The notes: generated by a model from the sequence alone, not told the origin. Positions 44,954-56,031 are shown, numbered from the stretch's first letter. The stretch: DNA of 64,000 bases from Kalaharituber pfeilii (GCA_015179045.1 WHUZ01000043.1:62001-126000), one strand, 5' to 3'. Made by a program: numbers and translations.

Positions 44954-45560
44954 ATTGAGCTCAACCAAGTATGGGGAATCCGAAGGGATCGAAGACAGGG
45001 TTGCACGTGGCAGCCACCCAGCTGGTATCGACGGTTTTTGAAAGCATACGCGGCATCCAGCATTAATCCCCGTAAAGTAGCCTCGGGCCCAGGATAAAAG
45101 CTAGTGCTGCATGGAGGGTATGATGAATGTGGAAATGATATGAAGGTGGCATTTGCATCTGTTGCACAGGCTCAATCGTAAAGCGTGACAAAAGCCCCAG
45201 ATGTATAAAATCGCCCATAAGATATCCCGATGACCCTCCATCGAAAACACTATAGAAAGTGGAAGCATGGAGAAATTCAGCTTGGTATAGTATGTACCAT
45301 GCTTTTAGGGAAGTATATTTGAACGTGCTTGCTTCACCCTTGCGGCGAAACTAGGGTACGCCTGCACCTGTGATAAGTTCTACTTATCAGACATCAGACG
45401 ATCACCTAATCAGGGACCTCCTCGTTCGGTACTGTGATTGAAGCAATGATATGAACTTCAAGATGTATATTGAAGTGCAGTGCAGCATGCTCGTTCAAGA
45501 AGTGAAATATCGGAATGGGCAAATCTACTAGGATTCTGAATAGTAATGCTTAGCGAGGTG
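44954..45560. other. Unassigned stretch
   Basis: Nothing recognised between the nested MITEs and element D3. Confidence 0.3.
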
Positions 45561-45827
45561 TACTGTCTTTCACCACAACCGGAAGTGCACCACGTCCCGA
45601 CGCACGTTTTACACCAAAACTGACTGTGCGCGACAACATATATCTCAACTACCAGAACAGAATTTTGTATGCCCTTTCAGGGAAAATAAATAAAGCGTTA
45701 TCCTTCACTTTTCATTCCTCTATTTACACTGAAAGGACATTGTGGTCAGTTAATGGCACCATGAGATTTTCATTGAGGTCTTGGCATGCATTTATTTGGA
45801 ATTCCCATACAAAGTGCACTGAAGGAT

Positions 45828-45876
45828 TTTTTTTTTTTTTCTTTTTTTTTTTTCTATCATTACTCGCATACCGCCC
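45828..45876 (-). mobile_element. LINE-A micro-insertion (49 bp)
   Basis: The 13-bp duplication TGCACTGAAGGAT lies at 45815-45827 and 45877-45889. The minus strand has only GGGCGGTATGCGAGTAATGA and TAG before the A-tail. Confidence 0.92.
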
Positions 45877-46388
45877 TGCACTGAAGGATAGGATGCACTA
45901 CTTCCCGTCAACGCTCACCATAATGGCTATAGAATTGTGGCTAGACAGTCTCCCCAATAGGCCTCTTGATAATTAGTGCTTCAATTGGCTTAATGTTGTT
46001 TAATGCCTAGTTCATACATCAAATTGCCATTTCTGGTAGTTTTCCCAAACAATTATTGCATACAATTTCTATGAGGATATGAATTTTGTGAATAACTCTA
46101 TCACTTCTTTGGAAATTTTCTTGATGTGCTTCTCACATCTTTGATTAAGATAACATATTGGTATTCAAGTGTTCTACTATTTTTATCAAATTTAATTCAG
46201 GTGTGATAAGTGGAATTCAATACTAGTGATATCACAGCAAAAAATATACACCAAGCCTATGCAATTTATGGTGCAAATTCCATGAACAATAAATCCCTTC
46301 AAAGCAACATATCTGAAGAAGCTAAGGCATGGAATATGATAATAGTTCTTAATTTAACCAGTCTACAAGTTGTATACAAAACTCTATT

Positions 46389-46662
46389 AAGGCGGATTCA
46401 CCGGAATGCCGATGGTGTGGCCAGGCGTCAGAGAGCTGGGAACACATAAGGAGTGACTGCATCGCCTGGAACCGAAAGAACACGAAAGGAGCAGAAGGTA
46501 TAAGACAGGTGGAAAAAGACACGAATCTGGTGGAGTTATTGGAGTGGGCCGGGGAGGACTAGATATTTAAGGATTTAGTTTCTGTTCTAAGTTTTCTTTT
46601 CCTTTTCTCATCTATGTACTTAAACATCGCCATAGCCCACAGGGCGGCACGCTATTAATGAA

Positions 46663-46705
<43 letters not shown>
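46389..46705 (+). mobile_element. 5'-truncated LINE-A copy
   Basis: The duplication AAAACTCTATT lies at 46378-46388 and 46706-46716. The insert begins inside the knuckle (SPECRWCGQASESWEHIRSD) and closes LVELLEWAGED. The terminal unit is ATCGCCATAGCCCACAGGGC, GGCACGCTATTAATG and about 50 A residues. The long A-tail suggests recent insertion. Confidence 0.9.
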
Positions 46706-46713
<8 letters not shown>

Positions 46714-47161
46714 ATTCTGGTGGTTGAAATATATGTTGTCGTTTTGGTGTAAAAAATGTGCGTCGGGACGTGGTGTATGTCGCGTTGTGGTGAATTACAG
46801 TAACCCGAAGACCTCATATTCAGAGTAGTTGAGGAAAACAGGACCATCGGGACTAGTATCAGGACCAGTACCAGTATGGTGCCGGCAGCTTAGTACCAAC
46901 ACCAAATTAAGGGGTTGACAAATCATGTATCCACAACACCACAACTATAGATCTGGAATTTTAAATCTCATAAATCGATAGTATTTGCTATTGCGAACAA
47001 TTCTACGAGATTAAAAAAAAAATAAAAAAAAAAAACTGAACACGTGAATAGGAAAATAAAAGAGGACATTTTGTATGGGAAAGGGTAAAAATTGTTATAC
47101 GCCAAGAAGGCAAAAATTACCCGAATAGGCAATTTTGGCGCTTAGTCAGCTAGTCTTGGCA

Positions 47162-49267
47162 TCATTTATTGCACTTCCGGGTTCTTCGATGGCTTTTGTA
47201 TACTCGATCCTTGAATTCAGCAGTGCCGTAGTGACATCCATCGCGGTATGCTTGCATTGTCCGTTGGCATTTTTGATAAAATCGCCAAATTGTTGTCTCT
47301 GATACTGAGGCTAGAGACTGTGGAATAGTATCCCGCAAGCCTTGAAGAGAGTATTCACAGTTCTCTCGTGCATGCCTTTTGGCTGCTGCCCAGAAGAACT
47401 CAATGAAATTCAATTCACAATGGAATTTAGGATAAAATATTACCCTATGACCACGAGCTTCTATAGCTTCTTGCAAGTAGCCTTTCTGCTCTTTAAAATC
47501 ACGTTCATTCCTTGAGCATTGACGTGCGCAGCAGTCTTTCATACCCTCCTGGCATTTTGGCTTACAATCAAGTCTCATTCCTATATATCAAAGTCTTCTA
47601 TTAGTAGTTATTGATTATATTTACTATTAAGAAAACATACCTGTACGCCAAAGTTCTCGCTCTATTAGTATTTGTTTTATACCTTTTGGTTTGCCGCGGA
47701 GTGCAGGATCTGGATAGTTGTCAGGAAAGACCATGGCTTGAGGACGCTGTTTCGCATGAATAAAACCCTCACGCAAGATTGGCTGCTTTCCTCCAGGGCC
47801 CAAATTCATCTCATTGACAACCAAGGCATCCGGAGCAAAGGCAGCATGATTGGATGCATTGTCAAAAAGAAAAACAGCTTGACAGCCAGGAAATGCTCGC
47901 TCAAAAATTGGAATTGCAACATCAACTACATGCTGCACCATTTTTTCGCCTGTCCAATAATTATCCTGACCATATTCAAGAAATTCGGTTGCTTGACGGC
48001 GGGGAAGACCTTCTGCACTAATATTGGGAGGTACTGCAAGCCGACCACGAGGAGTTAAGAATTCTGATACCATAATGCCTTTCCCACGACCTTTTTTGCG
48101 AAGCGGTTGTGCATTATCTTTAATCCACATTTGTCGTTTTCCATCATTAGCATTAAAGGTAGACTCATCATGAGTGACAAAAATCTTTTCTTTCTCTCCG
48201 GCTGGTATTGCTGATGGGATAATATTGCCTTTCTCATCCCACTGCCTTAATCCTTCCAATTTCTGAAGAGCAGGAAGAAAAACTTTTTGTCGGTAAGCAA
48301 CTACATCCTCCCGTTCATGGCCATCAATATAGACCCCTTTCGTACATCTTTCCATTGAAAACCAAGCTTATTCAACCAGGTTCTTGCAGTTCGCTCAGAT
48401 ATTGAATTCTCTAGCTTATCGGCCCCATTAACAATATCCTCCTCTTTTAGATATGCAGTAATAGCCTGAGCAAGACCATGGGAGGTCAGCTTCTCACCAA
48501 CGGATGTAATATATTCTCGTATAGCAAGTAAGACTCCTTCATCATTCAGCCAGCTAGAAACCTTCGCATACTTCCCTCGCATACCCACTTTGATATAGCG
48601 AGAAGTAATCCATGACTTCTCCCAGATATGTATTCGTCGAGCAGTATTCTCTCCACGACTAAATGCCTCTGCAATACATAATGAGAGTTCTTTGCGAGTA
48701 GCGTCTGGTCTTTTAAGCTGCAACTGCATAAATTGAAGTACTGCAGTATGTCGCATAAGGTTTTGACCGATTGGTGCCTTTTTTGACTGGAGAAGTATTT
48801 TAAGATCGGTGATTGCTGTCCGAATTAAATCAGACTTGGAAGGCAAAGGTAGTATTGGACTCGGAACTTGAATTGGATGCGTGGAAAAGAACTGGGTAAT
48901 TGGTGTAGTATTAGCAGCTGCTTGCCGGAGAGTTTCTTTTTTTTTTTTGATCTCGCCATAATGTTTGCCGTGATCTTTGAGGCCCTCGGTGATACTTTAT
49001 GTTGCATTCTCTGCCAGTACCCTCATGATCAGCTATAGCCATAGCCATTAAATGTGTCAAAGCATCTTCTGCCATCACCAATTCTCCATCTGCACCCCCC
49101 TCAAGCTCTTCCTCTGACCCTTCCTCTACCTCTTCACCTAACTCTTCACGCCCTTCTTCTGGCTCCAACAGTACTGGTATGCATAATCCTTTGCGCTGAC
49201 GGAGTATATTCCGGCCTATTTCGAAAGCAGCACGGCAGGCCTTTCTTTTTTTACTATATGGTGCCAT
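47162..49267 (-). pseudogene. DDE transposase gene with one intron and two frameshifts
   Basis: The gene runs on the minus strand from ATG at 49267 (MAPYSKKRKACRAAFEIGR). A helix-turn-helix-like part follows (SISERTARTWLNKLGFQWKD), then VYIDGHEREDVVAYRQK. The catalytic triad candidates are THDESTFNANDG, VFLFDNASNHAAFAPDAL and KFHCELNFIEFFWAAAKRHA, a D-D-E pattern of the IS630/Tc1/mariner-like DDE_3 type. A consensus intron (47640-47581) splits the last part. Two small indels break the frame: one in an A-run near 48950 and one in a G-run near 48328, where WKDVRKG and GVYIDGHE lie in neighbouring frames. Otherwise the sequence is well kept, so inactivation looks recent. The superfamily is inferred from motif shape only. 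Confidence 0.75.
47581..47640 (-). other. Spliceosomal intron in the transposase gene (60 bp)
   Basis: On the minus strand it reads GTATGT at the donor, ACTACTAATAG as branch site and ATATAG at the acceptor. Splicing joins RELWRTG with the frame containing MRLDCKPKCQEGMKDC. Confidence 0.8.
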
Positions 49268-49499
49268 TTCGAGGTGGTGGGGAGTACTGTTTTGCAGGCA
49301 ATGTCAAGGGGGTTTGGGCGTCGTATGGTGAGCAAGACCGTTCGGCGGCATCAAACGGGAAAAAAAAAAAAAAAAAAAATACTGCTGACTAAGTGTCAAG
49401 CAAAATGTTACAAGGTGTTGGTACTAAGCTGCCGGCACCATACCAGTGCCCGCACTAGCACTAGCATCAACACCGGCCCTAGCACCCATACCAGTACCG

Positions 49500-49846
49500 G
49501 TGCCGCCACCATCGCCTTTAATGCAGGCCGTGATCTCCTCTTAAGGTCACTTGCAGATGAACAAGCATTTCAGCAAACTCTGTCCTCCGAAGACTCAGAA
49601 CGTTATGCGCAATTACATCAGCGAATGGCAACGCAGCTCAGACAACAGTTTCTCCGTGAGCGGCAACCTAATCTTCCTCAAGAGTTTGCACCTGCTGTTG
49701 CTGAACCTTCTTTAAGGTGGAAAAAAACAAAAGGCCCAGCAAGGCAGCGGGCATTGACCGGTGTGGAGCTTGCAGAACTTCAGGCTAATCAGCGGGCCCA
49801 GGTCAGAAATGATACCATAGTCAAGGAGTTATCACAGGAAATGTAA
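49500..49846 (+). other. Unrecognised open frame beside the transposon
   Basis: The plus-strand frame (AGRDLLLRSLADEQAFQQTL ... LRWKKTKGPARQRALTGVEL) ends at 49846. It is helical and basic, vaguely like C-termini of pogo-type transposases, but no diagnostic motif is present. It could be a truncated gene cut by the transposon. Confidence 0.35.
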
Positions 49847-49950
49847 GATGTAATCCTACTACAGACTCGACATGTGCCTTCGACTGCTCCATATAAACCT
49901 CCTAAATCTTCTAAATCTTCCTTGCATGTAGATAGCTTGATAATTGAATA

Positions 49951-50020
49951 ACATATCTCGCCTCTCACGCATATGCATAAGCCTGGCATGCGATCTGAAG
50001 ACCTGTGCCGTCCCGTGTAG
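49951..50020. repeat. Dispersed repeat shared with 22878-22935
   Basis: CTCACGCATATGCATAAGCC, then GATCTGAAGACCTGTGC, matches the reverse complement of 22878-22935 with few differences. Parent element unknown. Confidence 0.6.
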
Positions 50021-50024
50021 TTAC

Positions 50025-50100
50025 CTCTGCAACCGGGCAGGCTAGTCTACAGTCCCCTGTCGATACCCCTGCATCCGGGCAGGCCAGTCTGGCCTACATA
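50025..50100. repeat. Two-copy direct repeat, about 45-bp period
   Basis: TACCTCTGCAACCGGGCAGG and TACCCCTGCATCCGGGCAGG lie in tandem, each followed by an AGTCT block. No function evident. Confidence 0.5.
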
Positions 50101-50398
50101 CCCGGAGAGGTCCCGCAGGACCATTTATGCTCTTCTCTTCATGGATACTGGAAGCGAAGGCAGATGCAATGTAATGGTGAACATACATGCAACGTCCCAG
50201 TATGACTTTGGGATACATAATGTGTGCTATATAGGCAGCTTAGTATAAGCTGGGATTTCGCCCTTGCGAAATCAACAAGCCCATCAGAGTGACGATATCC
50301 CAAGTTGGGACTCCAAAATCTGGCTGTATTTGCAGCATGCAAACTGAACTTCTCTAAATCAGAACTCAGGCCACTTAGGAAGCCCACCAGAGACGAGG

Positions 50399-50910
50399 AT
50401 GCCTGACAGAATTGACATGTTCCGACCTGGAATAGCAGTAACGAAGAAACTTGGAAAAGTAAGAGATTGGATGGAGAAAGCGAATCCATGGATGGGAAAG
50501 ATTGTTGCAGCAAGGTGGTTGTTGAGGAACGAAAGGAGGGAGGGGAAGAAGACTAGGTTGGTTGTTATTTACCTAAAGGGGGAGATAGAATCAGATGGTC
50601 AACACCAGAAAAGGTAAGGTTACCAGGCAAGTGGCACCACTCGTGCCTGTATGACTGGGACAGAATGTCAAATGTGGACAGAAAGGAGAAAGGGAGGGAT
50701 GCGGAGGAAATGACCATGAGCACTTGATTTGCTCTTGGAGGATTGGGCTCCCACTTTGTGTTTCCACTGCATTGTCTGAATGTTGGTGTATGTACTTACT
50801 GCATCTTGTTTTGTTTGTAGGTGCCTGTCTCTAAGCCATAAGGACTTTTGTCCAGGGATCCTGCCAGGGCGAGCAGCTGTATGCGGGGTTATGTGTTAAA
50901 ACAAAAAAAA
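50399..50910 (+). mobile_element. Deleted LINE-B derivative: ORF1 end fused to 3' tail
   Basis: The frame 50399-50617 reads KKLGKVRDWMEKANPWMG, then ARWLLRNERREGKKTRLVVI. In a neighbouring frame it continues VRLPGKWHHSCLYDWDR, then a knuckle-like CGGNDHEHLICSW. This is the layout of fungal LINE ORF1. With no RT region in between, the B 3' tail follows: hairpin GGAC-TTTT-GTCC, TCCTGCCAGGGCGAGCAGCT, GTATGCGGGGTTATGTG and an A-rich end. Confidence 0.6.
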
Positions 50911-51120
50911 TCTAGATTCGAGAGCACGTTATGAATATTGCTACACTATACAAGACAAGGAAATCATACCACTCTGATATGAGGCAAATCTTTATAACTA
51001 AGTGCAATAGCACAAAGTGGAGACCGTGGATCGTGTGAGAGGACAGTGAGCGTGATGGTGAGTCCGAAAAACAGGGGATGAAAACAATAAGCTGTTACCG
51101 GTACTGCACCTGTACGTATT

Positions 51121-51175
51121 GTCGCCATAGCCCACAGGGCGGCACACGATTACTGATAAAAAAAACAAAAAAAAC
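51121..51175 (+). mobile_element. LINE-A micro-insertion (55 bp)
   Basis: The duplication CCTGTACGTATT / CCTGTATGTATT (one change) lies at 51109-51120 and 51176-51187. The insert is GTCGCCATAGCCCACAGGGC, GGCACACGATTACTGAT and A-rich sequence. Confidence 0.88.
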
Positions 51176-51403
51176 CCTGTATGTATTTCATAGCAGTATT
51201 ATTGCATATACGACGGTTAGATGCACCTAACCGTATGGCCGGGATAGGGACTTCTATAAATGGAATTGAGCCTCTTAAAACCACAATATAACATGACAAG
51301 GAAAAAGAAAACAAAACACCGCTTTTTGCCTGGTGTGCATTTGAAAGCTTTGAAGTTGCGACCTCGCTTATTTACAACACTCCCGGGTGGCTGGATAGTG
51401 CTT

Positions 51404-51464
51404 TTTTTTTTTTTTTTTTTTAATTTCACGTAACCCCGCTTGCAGCTGTTCGCCATGGCAGGGC
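51404..51464 (-). mobile_element. LINE-B micro-insertion (61 bp)
   Basis: The duplication GCTGGATAGTGCTT / GCTGGATATTGCTT lies at 51390-51403 and 51465-51478. The minus strand reads CCCTGCCATGGCGAACAGCT, GCAAGCGGGGTTACGTGA, AATT and poly(A). Confidence 0.92.
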
Positions 51465-51525
51465 GCTGGATATTGCTTCATAGGACCCAAAGATTCATGT
51501 TCTTGCAAGCATTCAAAAGGCACAT

Positions 51526-51564
51526 TATCGCCATAGCCCATAGGGCGGCATGCGAGTAATGATA

Positions 51565-51605
<41 letters not shown>
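51526..51605 (+). mobile_element. LINE-A micro-insertion with T-run then A-run
   Basis: Terminal unit ATCGCCATAGCCCATAGGGC, GGCATGCGAGTAATGATA, then about ten T and about 31 A. AAAAGG on both sides may be the duplication. Confidence 0.7.
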
Positions 51606-51607
<2 letters not shown>

Positions 51608-52869
51608 TCTTTCCATGTTGAGCAATGTCATCGGTTGAAGTTCATACCACTGTAATTGCAATCAAAGCCAATACGGAGTATGTATGCATTTTAGTCATGG
51701 AATTTCATGACGAAAAAGCTTGCTATCGGATTACGTCTTGGAAAGGTCGGGATAAAATGCCCCACATCTGCAGCAGTCAAGTTATCCATGCTGGCAGCAA
51801 GCTTGTTGAGGTAATCGGTAGTGCGAATCCCTCAAAGGAAGCCAGTACCTGGGGGGCTGACCTTGCGTAAAAATATGCTATGACATGCAACGTGTGAAGC
51901 CCTGTATGAGGGAGTCGATCTGGAAATATGGTTAAGCCCGATGTGGATATACTCACAAACTAGATTTTTGATATCTTTTCCTGTAGTATGATGTTGGATA
52001 GCATAGCATTGTTTAAACACTCTGCTATTGTAATCGATTTATGCATATCGCTGCTGTCACACGCAGCTGTCAACTATAGAAAAATTGATGGCAAACAAAT
52101 AAAGAAATCTCGGTTCCTGATGTTTAATTACAGTAATGATGATTTATCGGCGGTACGCATGTATATTCCCTAGTTAAACGTACCTGAACAAATGTATCGA
52201 GTATGATGTCTTACGTCATTACTAGTTGATGTCATGCTTGATGAAATACCCTTGAGTGGGGAAAGTATGGTAACTTATCAGTCCCCTCCATACTCCAGTG
52301 CCCTCCCCTCTATGCACTGCCCTATCATTAAATTCTCAGAAGTGCATATTCAGGATGCTTGGTTGCCGTACCAAACCACTATTCGTCCTGTTTATGTGTA
52401 GGTACGAGTACATAGCAGATCATGTTCGTACACTCGTCTTCAACCATGTGAGCGTTGAGACATGCATCGATGATCTTTTACCTCTCTTAGCACTAAATAT
52501 GAAGTGTAGAGATAATCCCAATTCTGAGACCTGTGTATCGTCGGTAAGTCCGGTGTGGCGATTTTTCAAGGCGCCTGTATCGTGGGTAGAAGTGATAACT
52601 TGGGTTTTTGGTAGAAGGCCACGTGATTGAGGCTGTAGAGATTGAATAGAAGGAGAAACAGCCTGTAATTAGCTCTGGTTCCGCGCCCCACTCATGGTAT
52701 GCGCAATCCTCTCTCAGTACCAGGACATACCTTGCTTTGCTGTGAAACGCCGTTGCATAGAGCTACCGCTTGTACTCGATAACATCCATGCACAATTACG
52801 CTTCATTATGATATGAGACCAGCGAAAAACTGCAAACAAAGTTAGCGGGTCAATTTTGAAATTGAACAA

Positions 52870-52915
52870 CTCGTCACAGCCCGTAGGGGGGCATACGAGT
52901 AATGATATTAACAAA
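52870..52915 (+). mobile_element. LINE-A micro-insertion (46 bp, short tail)
   Basis: The perfect 12-bp duplication GAAATTGAACAA lies at 52858-52869 and 52916-52927. The insert is CTCGTCACAGCCCGTAGGGG, GGCATACGAGTAATGATATT and AACAAA. The stem is CTCGT/ACGAG. Confidence 0.92.
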
Positions 52916-53746
52916 GAAATTGAACAAGTCTCATTGATACATTAGAAGACGAAGGCTTGTTGGTGCAGAACGACGCTTGAAAAATTTACGACATTACAAC
53001 TCAAGGATGCTAATTGGGAAACTTTATTGGATGCTGGTAAGTAGCGCGTGCCCCTACGACCATTACATATATTACTAGTGTAAAGAACAACTCACTTGAA
53101 AATATTAGTGTAGGACAGTCCGGCATCAACCGGCCCGTGTCTGTACCTGGCTGCATGGGAATGAAACTAGTAGGTGGTCATCCATGGCCATGGGTCCTGC
53201 ATCGGTGGTGCAACCGCGACATGGGGCTGAGAAAGTTCTTCGTTATCATACATACTAACGACGCCACGCGAAATTGTGATTCGGTTGAGCTGAGGTAAGC
53301 CATGCCGACTGCATCCGGGTACTTTTCCCATATAGATGGTCACTGCAATGATTCATATGTCCATTCATTATGTACTTCGGACTTGCGAGTGGAAAAAAGC
53401 CGACAGGAATGAAGTATTCACCGGAAACTATTCAGCCGATTTTCACTCCCTGCATTTCCTTACCAAATTTGTATCCTTCGTTTGTGTCATTGGACGCTGA
53501 TAACGAGCGTTCTGAAATGCGATGAGACATGAGCGGTGTCTTCTAGGGCTTCTCACCAGTGTCAGTCTGGAAATAAAATGGAGGGAAAAAAATGAGTATA
53601 TGAGTATACGATAAAGAGATGAGTATACGATAAAGAGAAGTAATACATCTGCATACCATGCAGCTCGCTTAAAAGTGGGAAGTGGCGAGCTCGGCTCCGT
53701 GCCCATGGGCATGGTCACTGGTGTGCTTTTGTCTCACTATACTACC

Positions 53747-54457
53747 CCGGGAGTTACAAATTGCCAAAAGCAAAATGGAAAAGTCGAAAGTCCGTTGCAA
53801 CGCCCGCACCCCAACAAAAATTACGCACCTCACACACAACATACTGGTACCGGTACACCTGCTAGAGATACATGCCCTTTGCAATTAATATTTCATACAT
53901 AAAATTAAAATTAAAACTAAAATTAAAATTAAAAAAAATAAAATAAAAAAAAACTGAAGTTAACAGATGACAAAATATATATATTTCAGTCTATAGTATG
54001 AACATCTTGTAAGCTCAACCACCTATCCTTCCACTCATTCTCATCCAATACCCATCAGCAAAAATAATATTTCTGCTGGGTGGAAGCCCTGGCGCGGCAG
54101 GTTCGCCTGGAGCGCCTACAGCACCCGGTGTATTCAAAAAAACCCAGCAGAACTATTATTTTTGCTGATGGGTATTGGATGAGAATGAGTGGAAGGATAG
54201 GTAGTTGATGTTGCAAGACATTCATGCTATGGACTGAAATCTATATATATTTTTGTTATCAGTTAACTTCATTTTTTAATTTTCATTTTCATCTTACATT
54301 TTTATTTTTTATTTATTTATTTATTTTTATGAAATATTAATCGCATGGGCCTTATCTCTGGCGGGCTTATGCTGTAGTTACATGTGAGATGTGTAATTTT
54401 TGTTGTGGTGCGGGCGTTGCAACGGACTTTCGACTTTTGGCAATTTGAAACTCCCGG
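53747..54457. mobile_element. Foldback element with arms of more than 300 bp
   Basis: The left arm (53747-54081) and right arm (54142-54457) are long inverted repeats around a 60-bp loop. Matching blocks include AAAGTCCGTTGCAACGCCCG, ACTCATTCTCATCCAATACC and CCATCAGCAAAAATAAT. It has an AT-rich middle and no coding frame. The outermost CCGGGAGTT...AACTCCCGG and nearby ACTACC/GGATACTA may mark the termini. Confidence 0.85.
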
Positions 54458-55783
54458 CCACCCGGGATACTACAAGCATATGTGCAATTTCAAACGTGCC
54501 CATCAAGCTTGGATGCGTGGTAATATTTTGCTTAAGCTATTGACGATTGTGACTTCCCCGTATGTCTCAGATTTGTTAATTGATTTGAGGCTCGGTTACG
54601 GTAGGAAGTGAGTAGTGTGTTCATATGGCCAAGCTACTATCATCGGAGAATAGCCATGTATGTGAATACAAGACCTGGCTTCTCAAACGCTGCCAGTCAG
54701 CAACTTATGCAGCAGGCAAAATATCTCCAGAAGACGGTGACAAGCCTATTATTGCCTGTTTCTCACCAAGGAACCATAACCGTGTTCTAGCTGTCGCGTT
54801 TGCGTAATTTTTGCTGTCGTAGCTATATATTCTCAACTTGAACTTAATCAGAGTTAACAGAAGGGCAATTTCAAGAAACGCGCTCACAGAGTAACTGAGA
54901 GCTTGGACGGCAAAATGTGCAGCAGAGAGCACAAGCGAGGGACCCTTTCTTCGGTTGATTTGCTTGCCAACTCCTCGATCGTGGTGCTCTCCATACCCCA
55001 ATGCAGTGATTCCCTTTGTAGTAACGATGCTACCCCAGCACAGTCCATGCGGCATTTACTATTTACTTACGGTAGAGTGAACTCTACGAAAGCTACCCAT
55101 GAACCTCGCCTTATAAGCAACAAGCCTCGTCCTAAGTATTTTTGTATGGGAGATTTTGTATTTTATTAAATATCAAACCGCAAGTAGCTAGTAAAAAGAA
55201 ACGGTATTTTGCATGAGTGGGGCATGACAGGGGCCTTTCCAGTAAGAAAGAAGCGGGATATTGAAGTCTTACAAGGTACAGGCAGAGGTAAACAACAGCA
55301 GACTATTACCGCCTTCTTTACACCTCGTTCTGAATCTAATTAAACTCCTAGGATTCCTCACATGTACATACTTTCAATTTCCTACATCTCCCGTCACCAC
55401 TCCTCCTATCTCTTGTTTTATAAGCATCTCTTGCTACAAGTAGTTCTTCACCGGACCGAAGAAGTTTCTGATAACAAGATTTCACTGTACAGTATGTAAC
55501 TACGCATCGTACATACATACTTCTGTAAGGAGAGCAGTATGTGGACAAGCACTCATCTTGATGTTACAACATAATAGGCTCAAGGCACACTTGTACCTCT
55601 TGTAGGGAAGTAAGCACCAACTAAGCTGTATTCTAGTTATCATCAACTTGATGCTCTGTGCCACTCTCTAAGTCATTTGTTAGATCCGGTCATGAATTTG
55701 ACAAAGAGTGGGTGTAGCTCTATGCATCTCATTTGACGACCGTGTCTCCACTTATCCAGCCTCGGAAAGAGAATACACTCGGC
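54458..55783. other. Unassigned stretch
   Basis: Short frames only; 54625-54807 (CEYKTWLLKRCQSATYAAGK ... PRNHNRVLAVAFA) is ATG-initiated and Cys-containing but unsupported. Confidence 0.25.
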
Positions 55784-55795
55784 ATAGTAGCAGGA

Positions 55796-56019
55796 CTCTC
55801 AGGACATTGACAAGGTGCGACTTGGAGGGAGATGGCTCAAGGCGAGCCAGTACGAGGCTGAGAGAGGAAGGAGATAAGGCAGACTGCTGGCCGCTCCCCT
55901 GCAACACAATTAGAACCGCGGGCCCCATGTACTTAATTTTAGTTAGTTTTTCCTTAAATAAACCCTCGCCATAGCCCATAGGGCGGCACGCGAGTAATGA
56001 AAATAAAAAATAAAAAAAA
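55796..56019 (+). mobile_element. LINE-A derivative: ORF1-like end fused to 3' tail (224 bp)
   Basis: The duplication ATAGTAGCAGGA lies at 55784-55795 and 56020-56031. The insert reads DKVRLGGRWLKASQYEAER (compare KVRLGGKWLKSCQYKWNR at 14466). With no RNase H or knuckle between, it passes into the A 3' UTR and CTCGCCATAGCCCATAGGGC, GGCACGCGAGTAATG and the A-tail. The source RNA was therefore internally deleted before insertion. Confidence 0.8.
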
Positions 56020-56031
56020 ATAGTAGCAGGA

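Larger units (their letters stand above)
45563..46800. mobile_element. TA-flanked non-autonomous DNA transposon D3
   Basis: Starts CTGTCTTTCACCACAACC, ends with the complement (GTTGTGGTGAATTACAG), with TA on both sides (45561-45562, 46801-46802). Inward are CACCACGTCCCGACGCAC and ACACCAAAAC blocks in inverted orientation at both ends. It hosts two LINE-A insertions; without them its length is close to D1 (828 bp). No transposase. Confidence 0.85.
46838..49500 (-). mobile_element. DDE transposon with inverted repeats
   Basis: A 29-bp perfect inverted repeat (GTATGGTGCCGGCAGCTTAG to CCAACAC) lies at 46874-46902 and, reversed, 49415-49443. Outside it, both ends continue with diverged ACTGGTACTGGT / CTAGCACTAG-like sequence, so the true termini lie near 46838 and 49500. 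The element carries one minus-strand transposase gene. Confidence 0.8.

Noticed and set aside
50110..50230. MDTGSEG as a retropepsin active site of an LTR element
   Set aside because: Only one short motif in a frame with no gag or RT neighbour; likely chance.
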